DNA from: Roseburia sp.
Lineage (GTDB): Bacteria > Bacillota > Clostridia > Lachnospirales > Lachnospiraceae
Length of the DNA stretch: 12,666 nucleotides
Direction: 5' to 3'
Assembly (NCBI GenBank): GCA_030844625.1
Contig: JAUUNJ010000039.1
Coordinates: forward strand, 1-12,666
Shown here in pieces: positions 5,824 to 12,666 of this stretch. A program made the translations under genes and the position numbers. Positions within the stretch are counted from its first letter, which is position 1, and each line of letters starts with the position of its first letter. Below the pieces are notes generated by a model. It saw nothing but the letters and a program-made list of their open reading frames with translations. It searched no databases and had not been told where the DNA came from.

Positions 5824-7647
5824 TTATTTTTTATGATAAATCTGAATGATTCCCGGAACATCATATACAGATTCATATTGTCCTGACGCTAAAATATTAT
5901 TAAATTTATCCTGTTCCGTCTGATATCGCTTATCCACCACCAGATATTCTGTATCAATATTTTCTTCCAAATGATTCTGATCATACAGTTCCAGATTCTT
6001 GGACAGATGAGGAACCAGATAACCGGATGCACAGACCGATACATTTTCAGGGATTGTATCGATTGCCTTGTTCAACTGTTCAAAAGTTGATTTATTCTCA
6101 TTATACTTATCAATGTAATATGTAAGTTTTGGGAATATCATAGCCGTAAACATGATTCCCGCACAAAGCACCGAAGTTCCAACAATTGCTCTGGCTCTCT
6201 TTGGCTTAATATCTGAAATATTCAGAATGATTAAATACATAAACAGAGCAATTACCCCAAAATTATACTGGAATGTAATATCGTGTATATATATATAAGT
6301 AGTCATTAAGTTAATTACAACAAACGGCAAAATTAATATATATCTTGAATATTTTTTCCCGGTGGTAAATAAAGCTGCTGCCACAGGAATGACCATCACT
6401 ATAATATACCCTATTTTATCCATGCTGTCCGTTCCACCGTTTCCAACGATTTGAGAAATTACATATGCCGGATTGGTTAATATCGTCTGTATAATCTGTC
6501 CCATTCCGCCTTCCGGATTAAAATAAAGATTTGAGAAACGATTATCTAACACTCCCAGTCCAAAACTGTTCACAATAGATACAGCAATTATGAACCATAC
6601 TGCAGATGCTGCCATTAAAATAATTCCACGTTTTTTATCTCTTCTGGAAAACAGGAAATAGCTTCCCAATACCATAATATAAATCGGCGCATCTTCTTTC
6701 ACCATAAATGTAAGAATTGTAAATATGACCAGCAGAATATTTTTCTTCCTTTCTATTGTCCATGCTGTCATTAAAATCAAAAAGGTTAAAAAGCAGTTTT
6801 CATGAATGTCATAAAAGGAGCCGCCTGCCGTTGCCGGATATAACACATACAAAAGTGAAAGAGCAACCGTCATCCAGTTTGACAATCTGTATTTTCTGCA
6901 CAATAAGGTTATTGGAATGACCGGAAGAGCAATCATCAGTGCCTGTATCAACTGTACAGTTACCGGAGATGAAAAAATAAAATATATCGGCAGTCCTACA
7001 TAAAAAATAGGAGAAAAATGTACGCCAAAATGTGATAATAAATAATTTCTCTCCACAGTAGTATCTACGGTTCCCTTTTGCTTCATATATTCATACATCT
7101 GGGCAAAAATTCCAAAATCAAAGGTTGAATTACTATATGTAACATATCTTAAAACTGTTGTCGCCCCTACAATTGCAAATATTCCAACTGCAATTACCGC
7201 AATGATAATATTCGCCGTACGTTTTTTTATTTTTATACGCCTGAACATTTTAAAAATATCATTTTTTGCGTAGAAAAACGCCAGAGATACAATAAAACAC
7301 AGCACTGCACTAAAACATACATTTCCAATTGGATTGTATAAACTGTTTGTCCACTCCACATCATAACCATTGTAAGCACACAAAACAGCAAAAACATAAA
7401 CTGTTATAAACATTGCAATCCGCGCCGCATTGTCATACATATAATACAAAACAGCAAAAGCCGCCGAACCCAGAATCAATAACGCAACAACTACAAAGAA
7501 ACTTTCTTTGTTGCAATAATCCAGGTTTGATATTTCCTTAAACACCTCTCTTATGATGGAACTTAATGCCCATCCGCCCACCAGACACACAAATAGTCCT
7601 TCTATTATTTTTGCCTGATACTTCTGAAAAAATTTTATTATGCCCAT
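5824..7647 (-). CDS. DUF2079 polytopic membrane protein, GT-C-like
   Basis: The 607-residue protein is almost wholly membrane-embedded, with roughly 11-13 hydrophobic helices between residues 13 and 505 and a soluble tail of about 95 residues (510-607). It carries the DUF2079 pattern: FDFGIFAQ (176-183), LLSHFGVHFSPI (203-214), YDIHENCF (279-286), KEDAPIY (317-323) and QYNFG (460-464). The family has no settled biochemistry. It resembles GT-C glycosyltransferases, which use lipid-linked sugars on the outer membrane face, and the acidic residues in the first large loop (D177, F and H-rich HFSP) lie where a catalytic Asp would be expected. The start ATG 7647 has a strong GGGAGG site. It is a single-gene unit, divergent from degV. 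A role in envelope glycan transfer is inference. Confidence 0.85.
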   Translation of the reverse strand: MGIIKFFQKYQAKIIEGLFVCLVGGWALSSIIREVFKEISNLDYCNKESFFVVVALLILGSAAFAVLYYMYDNAARIAMFITVYVFAVLCAYNGYDVEWTNSLYNPIGNVCFSAVLCFIVSLAFFYAKNDIFKMFRRIKIKKRTANIIIAVIAVGIFAIVGATTVLRYVTYSNSTFDFGIFAQMYEYMKQKGTVDTTVERNYLLSHFGVHFSPIFYVGLPIYFIFSSPVTVQLIQALMIALPVIPITLLCRKYRLSNWMTVALSLLYVLYPATAGGSFYDIHENCFLTFLILMTAWTIERKKNILLVIFTILTFMVKEDAPIYIMVLGSYFLFSRRDKKRGIILMAASAVWFIIAVSIVNSFGLGVLDNRFSNLYFNPEGGMGQIIQTILTNPAYVISQIVGNGGTDSMDKIGYIIVMVIPVAAALFTTGKKYSRYILILPFVVINLMTTYIYIHDITFQYNFGVIALFMYLIILNISDIKPKRARAIVGTSVLCAGIMFTAMIFPKLTYYIDKYNENKSTFEQLNKAIDTIPENVSVCASGYLVPHLSKNLELYDQNHLEENIDTEYLVVDKRYQTEQDKFNNILASGQYESVYDVPGIIQIYHKK

Positions 7648-7693
7648 TTTTGTTTTCCTCCCTATATTGTCTCATTTTCCGCCAATAAATTAT

Positions 7694-7722
7694 ATTGTAC
7701 CATATATATAAATTTCTTGCAG
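7694..7722 (-). promoter_or_regulatory. Probable promoter of the DUF2079 gene
   Basis: On the minus strand TGGTACAAT (7702-7694) is an extended -10 element. Seventeen bases upstream lies CTGCAA (7722-7717), a weak -35 match of three bases out of six. The start of transcription would be near 7687, about 40 bases before the ATG at 7647. The whole area is rich in A and T, so chance matches are easy. The extended -10 is the main support. Confidence 0.4.
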
Positions 7723-7782
7723 TCCTGAATTGTTCCAAATAATATTTTTTACATAAAATATTTATATTTTGCAAAAATACTA

Positions 7783-7810
7783 TTGAACATTATATTATCT
7801 GTGATATACT
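7783..7810 (+). promoter_or_regulatory. Promoter of degV
   Basis: TTGAAC (7783-7788), a 16-base spacer and TATACT (7805-7810) with TG at 7802-7803 form an extended -10 promoter. Transcription should begin near 7816-7818. That gives a leader of about 34 bases before the preferred ATG at 7851 and argues against the upstream GTG at 7830 as start. The -10 region TGATATACT is identical to that of the pyr promoter. Confidence 0.7.
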
Positions 7811-7812
7811 AT

Positions 7813-7829
7813 GTAGTAATGAATACTAC
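7813..7829. promoter_or_regulatory. Inverted repeat over the degV start site, possible operator
   Basis: GTAGTA (7813-7818) and TACTAC (7824-7829) form a perfect 6-bp inverted repeat with a 5-base centre. It begins two bases after the -10 box and spans the predicted start of transcription. Because the transcript would lose part of the left arm, a DNA-binding repressor site is a better reading than an RNA hairpin. No regulator gene adjoins it in the window. The AT-rich setting makes chance possible. Confidence 0.35.
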
Positions 7830-7832
7830 GTG

Positions 7833-7838
7833 AAGGAG
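7833..7838 (+). promoter_or_regulatory. Ribosome binding site of degV
   Basis: AAGGAG is followed after 12 bases by ATG at 7851. An in-frame TTG at 7842 is only three bases away, too close, and the GTG at 7830 overlaps the upstream side of the site and so cannot use it. The spacing to the ATG is on the long side, but it is the only start that fits both the site and the family's N-terminus. Confidence 0.6.
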
Positions 7839-7850
7839 TTTTTGAAGTCT

Positions 7851-8732
7851 ATGTATAAAATAATAAGCGACAGTGCATGTGATTTGTCACCAAAATATGT
7901 TAAAGAGCATGACGTTATAATTGTTCCTTTATCTGTCTCTTTTGACGGCGAAACCTATTATAGGGACAGCATTGACATAACCAGAAGCGAATGCTATCAG
8001 AGAATGGTTGATGACCCAAAACTTTTTCCTAAAACATCTCTTCCAAGTGTAGAATGTTATGCCGACACATTCAAAGAATTTACTGATCAGGGAATCCCGG
8101 TAATATGCCTTACAATTTCTTTAGTTTTGAGCGGTTCATACAATTCTGCCATGATGGCGAAGGAACTGGTGGAAGAGGAAAATCCTGACGCTCAAATCAC
8201 GGTGATTGATTCAAAACAGAATACAGTTACACAGGCATTAATCATTGATCAGATTGTTAAAATGCGTGATGCCGGCATATCATTTGAGGGTATGCTTGAA
8301 AAACTGGATCAACTTATGAGTTCAGCCCGTATCTTTTTTACTGTAGGTTCTTTGGACTATCTTCAGAAAGGTGGTCGAATTGGTAAGGTCGCCGTAGCAG
8401 CCACTAGCAAACTTGGAGTAAAACCAATAATTATTATGAAAGACGGTGAAATCGGTCTGGGCGGAATTGGACGAAACAGGCAGAAACTAAAAAATAACAT
8501 TATACAAATTGCGAAAAAATATATTAACGAAAACAATAAAGACAATTTTGTGGTATCCGTAGGTTATGGATATGATGCAACGGAAGGTGTTGAATTTATG
8601 AATACCGTAGAAGAAACTTTGGAAACAAAGTTAAACACTGAAACCAATGTCGCAATCGGAATTGTATCCGCAGTTCACACCGGTCCATACGCCATAGGAA
8701 TTGGCGTGATTCAAAAATTTGAGACTTTATAG
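7851..8732 (+). CDS. DegV family fatty-acid-binding protein
   Basis: DegV proteins bind a long-chain fatty acid. The characterised FakB members present it to the kinase FakA for phosphorylation, feeding membrane lipid synthesis. Taken from ATG 7851 the protein has 293 residues, normal for the family. Visible motifs are the N-terminal ISDSACDL (5-12), the carboxylate-binding TSLPS (62-66), LSGSYNSA (93-100), SLDYLQKGGRIGK (167-179), KP at 191-192 and the C-terminal HTGPYAIGIG (276-285). The reading frame also allows a GTG start at 7830 that would add seven residues, but no ribosome site precedes it. It stands alone between its own promoter and a strong terminator, and no fakA is visible nearby. 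The family is certain; the lipid bound and the partner kinase are not known. Confidence 0.93.
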   Translation: MYKIISDSACDLSPKYVKEHDVIIVPLSVSFDGETYYRDSIDITRSECYQRMVDDPKLFPKTSLPSVECYADTFKEFTDQGIPVICLTISLVLSGSYNSAMMAKELVEEENPDAQITVIDSKQNTVTQALIIDQIVKMRDAGISFEGMLEKLDQLMSSARIFFTVGSLDYLQKGGRIGKVAVAATSKLGVKPIIIMKDGEIGLGGIGRNRQKLKNNIIQIAKKYINENNKDNFVVSVGYGYDATEGVEFMNTVEETLETKLNTETNVAIGIVSAVHTGPYAIGIGVIQKFETL

Positions 8733-8748
8733 ATTAAAAACAAGAAAT

Positions 8749-8767
8749 AACGTGCTATTGTCACGTT
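8749..8767 (+). terminator. Small hairpin just after degV
   Basis: AACGTG (8749-8754) pairs with CACGTT (8762-8767) across a 7-base loop, 16 bases after the degV stop. The T-run after it is short and broken (TTTAT), so by itself it would be a weak terminator. It may stabilise the 3' end, with the stronger hairpin at 8787-8828 doing the main work. Confidence 0.35.
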
Positions 8768-8786
8768 TATGATATCTGTCAGAATC

Positions 8787-8828
8787 AAAAAGCTGGGCAG
8801 CCATTCCTAATGAGCTGCTCAGCTTTTT
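8787..8828. terminator. Bidirectional intrinsic terminator between convergent genes
   Basis: The arms AAAAAGCTGGGCAGC (8787-8801) and GCTGCTCAGCTTTTT (8814-8828) form a 15-bp stem with a single G-T pair and a 12-base loop. A T-run ends the stem in each direction: TTTTTCC then TTTTT on the plus strand, TTTTT on the minus strand. It lies between the degV stop (8732) and the stop of the minus-strand membrane protein gene (8834) and should end transcripts from both. Confidence 0.9.
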
Positions 8829-8833
8829 CCTTT

Positions 8834-11047
8834 TTATCTCCAAAAAATTATCATCTTTTCCAAACTATAGAATAATTCCGGCTGTTTTTCGCTAATATCA
8901 CTCCATGACGGCGAAAAGCAGGTCAGCATATTTATCATTACAGTTGCAAATATCATAACTCCCAAGAGGATAAATATGTATTTGGTTATCTTTTTTTTAC
9001 AGGCTCTGCTATACAGATCAAAAATAATATAAATTATCGGAATGCATAACATCCATGCAAAATCTACAGAATATCTTAGCGATGCCCCTCCTAATGCCGT
9101 AGTAATGTAACAGCCAGTCAATCCTGCCATAAGGCTGGCTATTACAAGTCCTCTTTCCCCCTGCTCTCTGATTCCTCTTTTCAGGGACCAGGGAAGCATT
9201 AATATAAGCCACATAACCGGATAAGACATAATTCCCATACATGCCATCTGATAAAAATATCCCATGTACTCACTGTGTGTTGACACAGCACCAACAAAAG
9301 GAAAATGATTACTAAAAACGGGAAGCGCCAAAATACATTTATATAAAGCAACAGGCAATTTGCCAAAATCAGTAGCTTTATAGTAACTTGTATCATAAAC
9401 TGTCAATTGGTATTTTGCACCAAATTCAAATATGGAGTCGAATCTTATATAATTATAGAACATCAGACCTGACCCTACCAAAATAAACGGCACTGCAAAC
9501 AATATTATGGCACTGCAATTTTCTTTTCTAAATATATTCCTTATATAAGAACCTGCTTTTGCCTTTAAAGAACCTTTATCTGTGCCCACAACATGATTAC
9601 CATTAGACAGCCCATTTAAGACTATTGGAAGTACAATCAATGTTGCAAGCAGGAAATTAGGTCTGCATCCAACAGCCAACGCCATAAAAAGTGCACCTGC
9701 TGTTAAGCAAATCTTATTTATATTCCTCTTTGAAACTGCCGTATATATTAAATTAATACCCGCCAGTACACAGGCAAGGGCTGATACAGTGGCAATCTCA
9801 TAAAACTTACTTCCCTCTATACAGAAGAACAGCATTGAACAATTTACAAATCCTGCCATTGCCCCCACAACTACCCAGAGATTTAATGTACTTTTCCATC
9901 TTTTTGCAATGTTATATACCAATAAAGACATCAGCACCACACACAACATTACCAAAAGCCACACAAGATTCATAGTATTTAACAGTTTCCCCGTCACCAG
10001 ATAACACGGCAAATAGAAAACCAGGGCTGGAACAATTCCAAAATAGCAATAATATTTCCCATTATAAAATGCTCTGTCCCACTTATAGACTATATTATCT
10101 CTCTGCCCCCATTCATATGGATTGTCTAATTTTTTCAAGGCATCTATTCCCTGCTGTTCTGCTTCATTTTTTTCCGGATACAATCCGTTCAAATCTACCT
10201 TTCCCTGAGCCAGAGCAACTGTCAGTTCCTGATAAACATCCATGGAATATATAGAATCTTTATCCTGCAAAATTCCTTCCTGATTATCGCGGGTATAGGC
10301 AAGGAGACTGATAAATAAAATCTCAAATGCCGCAAACCCAATAAACACCCACTTTTGAAATTTTCTCTTTAAACTTTTCTCAAAAGCTTTATTCCACGTC
10401 AGAGAAACCGTGAGCATCAGCAATGTGAATAACAACACAAATATAAATCTTACAAGGTTAAAATGAAAATCTTTTTTATAATTCAAGTATATGGATAGTG
10501 CAGATATATATTTATCATGATCCACATTCAAATTTAGTTGTATTGAATAAGTTTTTCCGGCGAAGTGGGGTTTTATATGCTGCGTCAATGTTACATCCTT
10601 TACAATAACCTGCGGGTCACAGTCGGTTTTTGTCAGTTCAGACTTAGCATCATCCGTATAATAGAGATCATATTCTACGATATCATCATTTGTTTCCGGT
10701 ATGATATCAATATTATTTACTATCGTATCAATTTCCGAAACAGTAATCGTATATGTATTTTTATCTTCGTCCTCGGAAACCGCAGTCGTAATACGGTTAT
10801 CAGCTGAAGATTCCTCGTTCTGTGATAATCCCCGGGCAATGTCAATATTGTAGCTTTTTTTCTGGCAGTTTTTTCCAATAATTTCAAATGCCGCATAATT
10901 AAAAGTACACACTTCAAGAGACATTGCTATAAATAGAGAAATAACAATTGCAAAAATATATTTATTTTGACGCTTTCTATTCTTTTTAAAAATAAGCAGA
11001 CCAGCAAATGCCAATATGATGCCTGTCAAAAACATAAAATATTGCAT
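8834..11047 (-). CDS. Large polytopic membrane protein, probable GT-C-type glycosyltransferase
   Basis: I do not recognise a named gene. The 737 residues start with two membrane helices (about 4-20 and 30-48). A hydrophilic, presumably outer-face domain of about 145 residues (50-195) follows, rich in Asp, Glu, Asn and Thr. About ten to twelve more helices run to residue 708. Features shared with GT-C-like membrane proteins are KWDRAFYNGKYYCYFG (322-337), CRPN (461-464), YNYIRFDSIFEFG..YQLT (531-549) and LRYSVDF (657-663). The ATG at 11047 directly follows the TAA of the FAD gene (GAGGAGAAATAAATG), so the ribosome site lies inside the upstream gene and translation is likely coupled. A role in moving sugars or glycolipids at the cell surface is inferred from fold type and partner. 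Confidence 0.75.
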   Translation of the reverse strand: MQYFMFLTGIILAFAGLLIFKKNRKRQNKYIFAIVISLFIAMSLEVCTFNYAAFEIIGKNCQKKSYNIDIARGLSQNEESSADNRITTAVSEDEDKNTYTITVSEIDTIVNNIDIIPETNDDIVEYDLYYTDDAKSELTKTDCDPQVIVKDVTLTQHIKPHFAGKTYSIQLNLNVDHDKYISALSIYLNYKKDFHFNLVRFIFVLLFTLLMLTVSLTWNKAFEKSLKRKFQKWVFIGFAAFEILFISLLAYTRDNQEGILQDKDSIYSMDVYQELTVALAQGKVDLNGLYPEKNEAEQQGIDALKKLDNPYEWGQRDNIVYKWDRAFYNGKYYCYFGIVPALVFYLPCYLVTGKLLNTMNLVWLLVMLCVVLMSLLVYNIAKRWKSTLNLWVVVGAMAGFVNCSMLFFCIEGSKFYEIATVSALACVLAGINLIYTAVSKRNINKICLTAGALFMALAVGCRPNFLLATLIVLPIVLNGLSNGNHVVGTDKGSLKAKAGSYIRNIFRKENCSAIILFAVPFILVGSGLMFYNYIRFDSIFEFGAKYQLTVYDTSYYKATDFGKLPVALYKCILALPVFSNHFPFVGAVSTHSEYMGYFYQMACMGIMSYPVMWLILMLPWSLKRGIREQGERGLVIASLMAGLTGCYITTALGGASLRYSVDFAWMLCIPIIYIIFDLYSRACKKKITKYIFILLGVMIFATVMINMLTCFSPSWSDISEKQPELFYSLEKMIIFWR

Positions 11048-12607
11048 TTATTTCTCCTCTTTCACCTCATGATATTCTTGATCCGTATTTACATTCCAGA
11101 CATTTGTCTTATCATGAATATTATTCACAATATCATATACTGCCTCAAACGATGTCACCATGGAATGATCCATATTATTGTATCTGTGCTGACCATTACG
11201 TCCCACACAATATAAATTGTCTAATGTATTCAGGTACCGAATAATTTCATCCATATGTGCATAGCCGTCAAAATATGCAGGATAGGCTTTTTGTATCTTT
11301 TCCCTATGGGAATCAATAACATCTTCCCTATTGATTACCTCCATAGAAACCAATTCCTTAATTGCCATTTCAATGCACTCTTCATCTGTCATATTCCAGA
11401 ATTTATCACCCTCACGGCAAAAATATTCCAGTCCAATCCAGACGTTTTCTTCCGGCTTTTCAACCATATATGGAGACCAGTTGTTAAATATCTGTATTCT
11501 TCCTAATTTCACTCCTGTATCCTGAACATAAATCCAGCAGTCAGGAACAATGTTATTCAAAGTCTTAATCTTTGTTTTATTTTTCAAATTTAATTTTTTT
11601 ACCAAAAGCCCCACTGTAACGAAGTCACGAAACGGAAGTTCTGATGCAGATTTCTTCACCATTTCCGGAATTTCACTCCCCCGGATATCAGCAATTAAAT
11701 CATTCACTGGCATGGAAGATATGAATATATCTCCCTTGTACTCTTTTTCCACACCATTTTCGCAACAGATAACACTGGTAATTACTCCGTCCCTTGTATT
11801 AATCTGTTTCACTTCGCTGTTGAGTACAATAGTCCCTCCTTTTGATTTTATTTCCTCTGCCACTGTCTCCCAAAGCTGCCCCGGTCCAAACTTCGGATAT
11901 ATGTATTCTTCAATTAAAGAGGTTTCCACTTGAGCCCTTTTTTTACCCGGCAAAATTTTTTTAAACACATCCTTAATGACCGCAGTAATGGACAGGCCTT
12001 TTACCCTTTGTGCTCCCCAATCTGCTGAAATATCTCTGGGATGTCTTCCCCACAGTTTTTCTGTATAACCCTCAAAAAACATTCCATATAACACCTTGCC
12101 AAATCGGTTGATGTAGAAATTTTCCAAATTATCTTCCGGCAATTTTCTAACTACAGAATGCAGATAACTGAATCCTGCTTTCATTGTGGTTATAAATCCC
12201 ATGTTTTTCAAGGTATCCCACTTTAGAGATACCGGATAGTCAAAAAAGTGTTTAGAATAATAGATTCTTGAAACACGATTTCTGATCAGCATAACCCGGT
12301 CTGTTGTTTCCGGATCAGGTCCGCCGGCGGCAAAGCCCTTTTCGTGCCCTAATATTTTATCGTCATAAGCCGGTTCTCCCTGAATCGGCATAACATTCAT
12401 CCACCATTTATTTACCCTGTCATCTTTGGAAAAAAATCTGTGACCGCCAATGTCCATTCTGTTCCCTTTATACCTGACAGTTTGTGAAATTCCTCCTATT
12501 CTATCTGTTTTTTCTAAAACAATTACTTCGTATCCTTTTTCTTTTAAAAGTTCATAACCCGCCGTTAATCCTGCCGGTCCGGCTCCTACAATTATTACTT
12601 TTTTCAT
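11048..12607 (-). CDS. FAD-dependent oxidoreductase, UDP-galactopyranose mutase/HemY-like
   Basis: From ATG 12607 the protein has 519 residues. It opens with the FAD-binding Rossmann motif VGAGPAG (7-13), then LEKTDRIGG (31-39) and MDIGGHRFF (51-59), the pattern of protoporphyrinogen-oxidase and UDP-galactopyranose-mutase-like flavoproteins. EGYTEKLWG (179-187), [11 protein letters not shown] (237-247) and the C-terminal flavin motif [20 protein letters not shown] (464-483) follow. HemY function is unlikely, since it is paired with a membrane protein and not with haem genes. Proteins of this type commonly occur in surface-polysaccharide loci, so a redox-dependent sugar or lipid change is the better guess. 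An in-frame ATG at 12634 would add nine residues ahead of the Rossmann strand. It has its own GAGGA upstream, so it is not excluded. Confidence 0.85.
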   Translation of the reverse strand: MKKVIIVGAGPAGLTAGYELLKEKGYEVIVLEKTDRIGGISQTVRYKGNRMDIGGHRFFSKDDRVNKWWMNVMPIQGEPAYDDKILGHEKGFAAGGPDPETTDRVMLIRNRVSRIYYSKHFFDYPVSLKWDTLKNMGFITTMKAGFSYLHSVVRKLPEDNLENFYINRFGKVLYGMFFEGYTEKLWGRHPRDISADWGAQRVKGLSITAVIKDVFKKILPGKKRAQVETSLIEEYIYPKFGPGQLWETVAEEIKSKGGTIVLNSEVKQINTRDGVITSVICCENGVEKEYKGDIFISSMPVNDLIADIRGSEIPEMVKKSASELPFRDFVTVGLLVKKLNLKNKTKIKTLNNIVPDCWIYVQDTGVKLGRIQIFNNWSPYMVEKPEENVWIGLEYFCREGDKFWNMTDEECIEMAIKELVSMEVINREDVIDSHREKIQKAYPAYFDGYAHMDEIIRYLNTLDNLYCVGRNGQHRYNNMDHSMVTSFEAVYDIVNNIHDKTNVWNVNTDQEYHEVKEEK

Positions 12608-12612
12608 TGTAT

Positions 12613-12620
12613 CTTCCCCT
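12613..12620 (-). promoter_or_regulatory. Ribosome binding site favouring the 12607 start
   Basis: AGGGGAAG followed by five bases (ATACA) leads to ATG at 12607, directly before the KKVIIVGAG strand that opens the FAD domain. The competing ATG at 12634 also has an AGGA upstream but would put a nine-residue polar tail before the first strand. Confidence 0.55.
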
Positions 12621-12623
12621 CTA

Positions 12624-12665
12624 TTATTTATCATTTAGTTCCTCATATTCATCTATGTCTATAAT
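12624..12665 (-). CDS. C-terminal tail of an upstream gene (partial)
   Basis: Read from the window edge on the minus strand, one frame is open for 13 codons ([13 protein letters not shown]) and ends in TAA at 12626-12624. The other two frames stop within six codons. The acidic tail and its position 16 bases before the FAD gene start fit the end of a preceding gene in the same operon. The stretch is too short to identify, and an open frame of this length can occur by chance. Confidence 0.35.
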   Translation of the reverse strand: MIDIDEYEELNDK

Positions 12666-12666
12666 C

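Noticed and set aside
6286-6297. TA dinucleotide run
   Set aside because: It encodes alternating Tyr and Ile codons of a membrane helix in the DUF2079 protein and is not a regulatory or repeat element.
7538-7774. 78-residue minus-strand frame overlapping the DUF2079 start and the divergent promoter region
   Set aside because: It runs through the promoter region and into DUF2079 in another frame, without a ribosome site or recognisable protein features.
7830-7850. GTG at 7830 as the degV start
   Set aside because: It lies about 13 bases from the predicted transcript start, has no ribosome site, and adds seven residues ahead of the conserved DegV N-terminus.

Overview
The window looks like a chromosomal segment from a low-GC Gram-positive anaerobe of the Clostridia, most likely a Lachnospiraceae relative (Roseburia, Butyrivibrio or Coprococcus type). 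This is inferred from the AT-rich intergenic DNA, the purine-rich ribosome sites, the NAD-linked class 1B dihydroorotate dehydrogenase pair (PyrD with PyrK), the long bacterial type of OMP decarboxylase, and the DegV protein. No rRNA, tRNA, CRISPR array, transposase or phage gene was seen.

Region 1 (about 1-5720, minus strand) is a pyrimidine biosynthesis operon. Its transcription order is pyrC, pyrF, pyrK, pyrD, a family 2 polyprenyl-phosphate glycosyltransferase, pyrE, and the first 18 codons of a further reading frame that leaves the window at base 1. The genes overlap or lie at most 34 bases apart. Together PyrC, PyrDK, PyrE and PyrF take carbamoyl-aspartate to UMP. The first two steps (carAB, pyrB) and pyrR are not in the window. 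A good sigma-A type promoter (TTGAAA, 17 bases, TATACT with an extended -10) precedes an approximately 80-base leader. The leader can fold in two mutually exclusive ways and carries no recognisable PyrR box. pyrC starts at TTG.

Region 2 (5727-7830) holds a DUF2079 polytopic membrane protein on the minus strand. It ends in a nested 91-base inverted repeat with a T-run that looks like its terminator. The same bases contain the -35 box and spacer of the pyr promoter. Upstream of this gene, a divergent promoter region faces a plus-strand degV gene.

Region 3 (7783-8828) is the monocistronic degV gene, a predicted fatty-acid-binding protein. It has its own extended -10 promoter and an inverted repeat over the predicted start site. 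A strong bidirectional terminator separates it from the convergent genes to its right.

Region 4 (8834-12666, minus strand) is a tightly coupled pair: an FAD-dependent oxidoreductase/UDP-galactopyranose-mutase-like protein, then a 737-residue multi-spanning membrane protein resembling GT-C glycosyltransferases. An upstream gene appears to end at 12624.

Four of the non-pyrimidine genes (GT2, DUF2079, the 737-residue protein and the FAD protein) fit a theme of lipid-linked sugar transfer and envelope glycan assembly. The GT2 gene is embedded in the pyr operon between pyrD and pyrE. The most unusual features are this embedded glycosyltransferase, the overlapping terminator and promoter ahead of the pyr operon, and the structured pyr leader.
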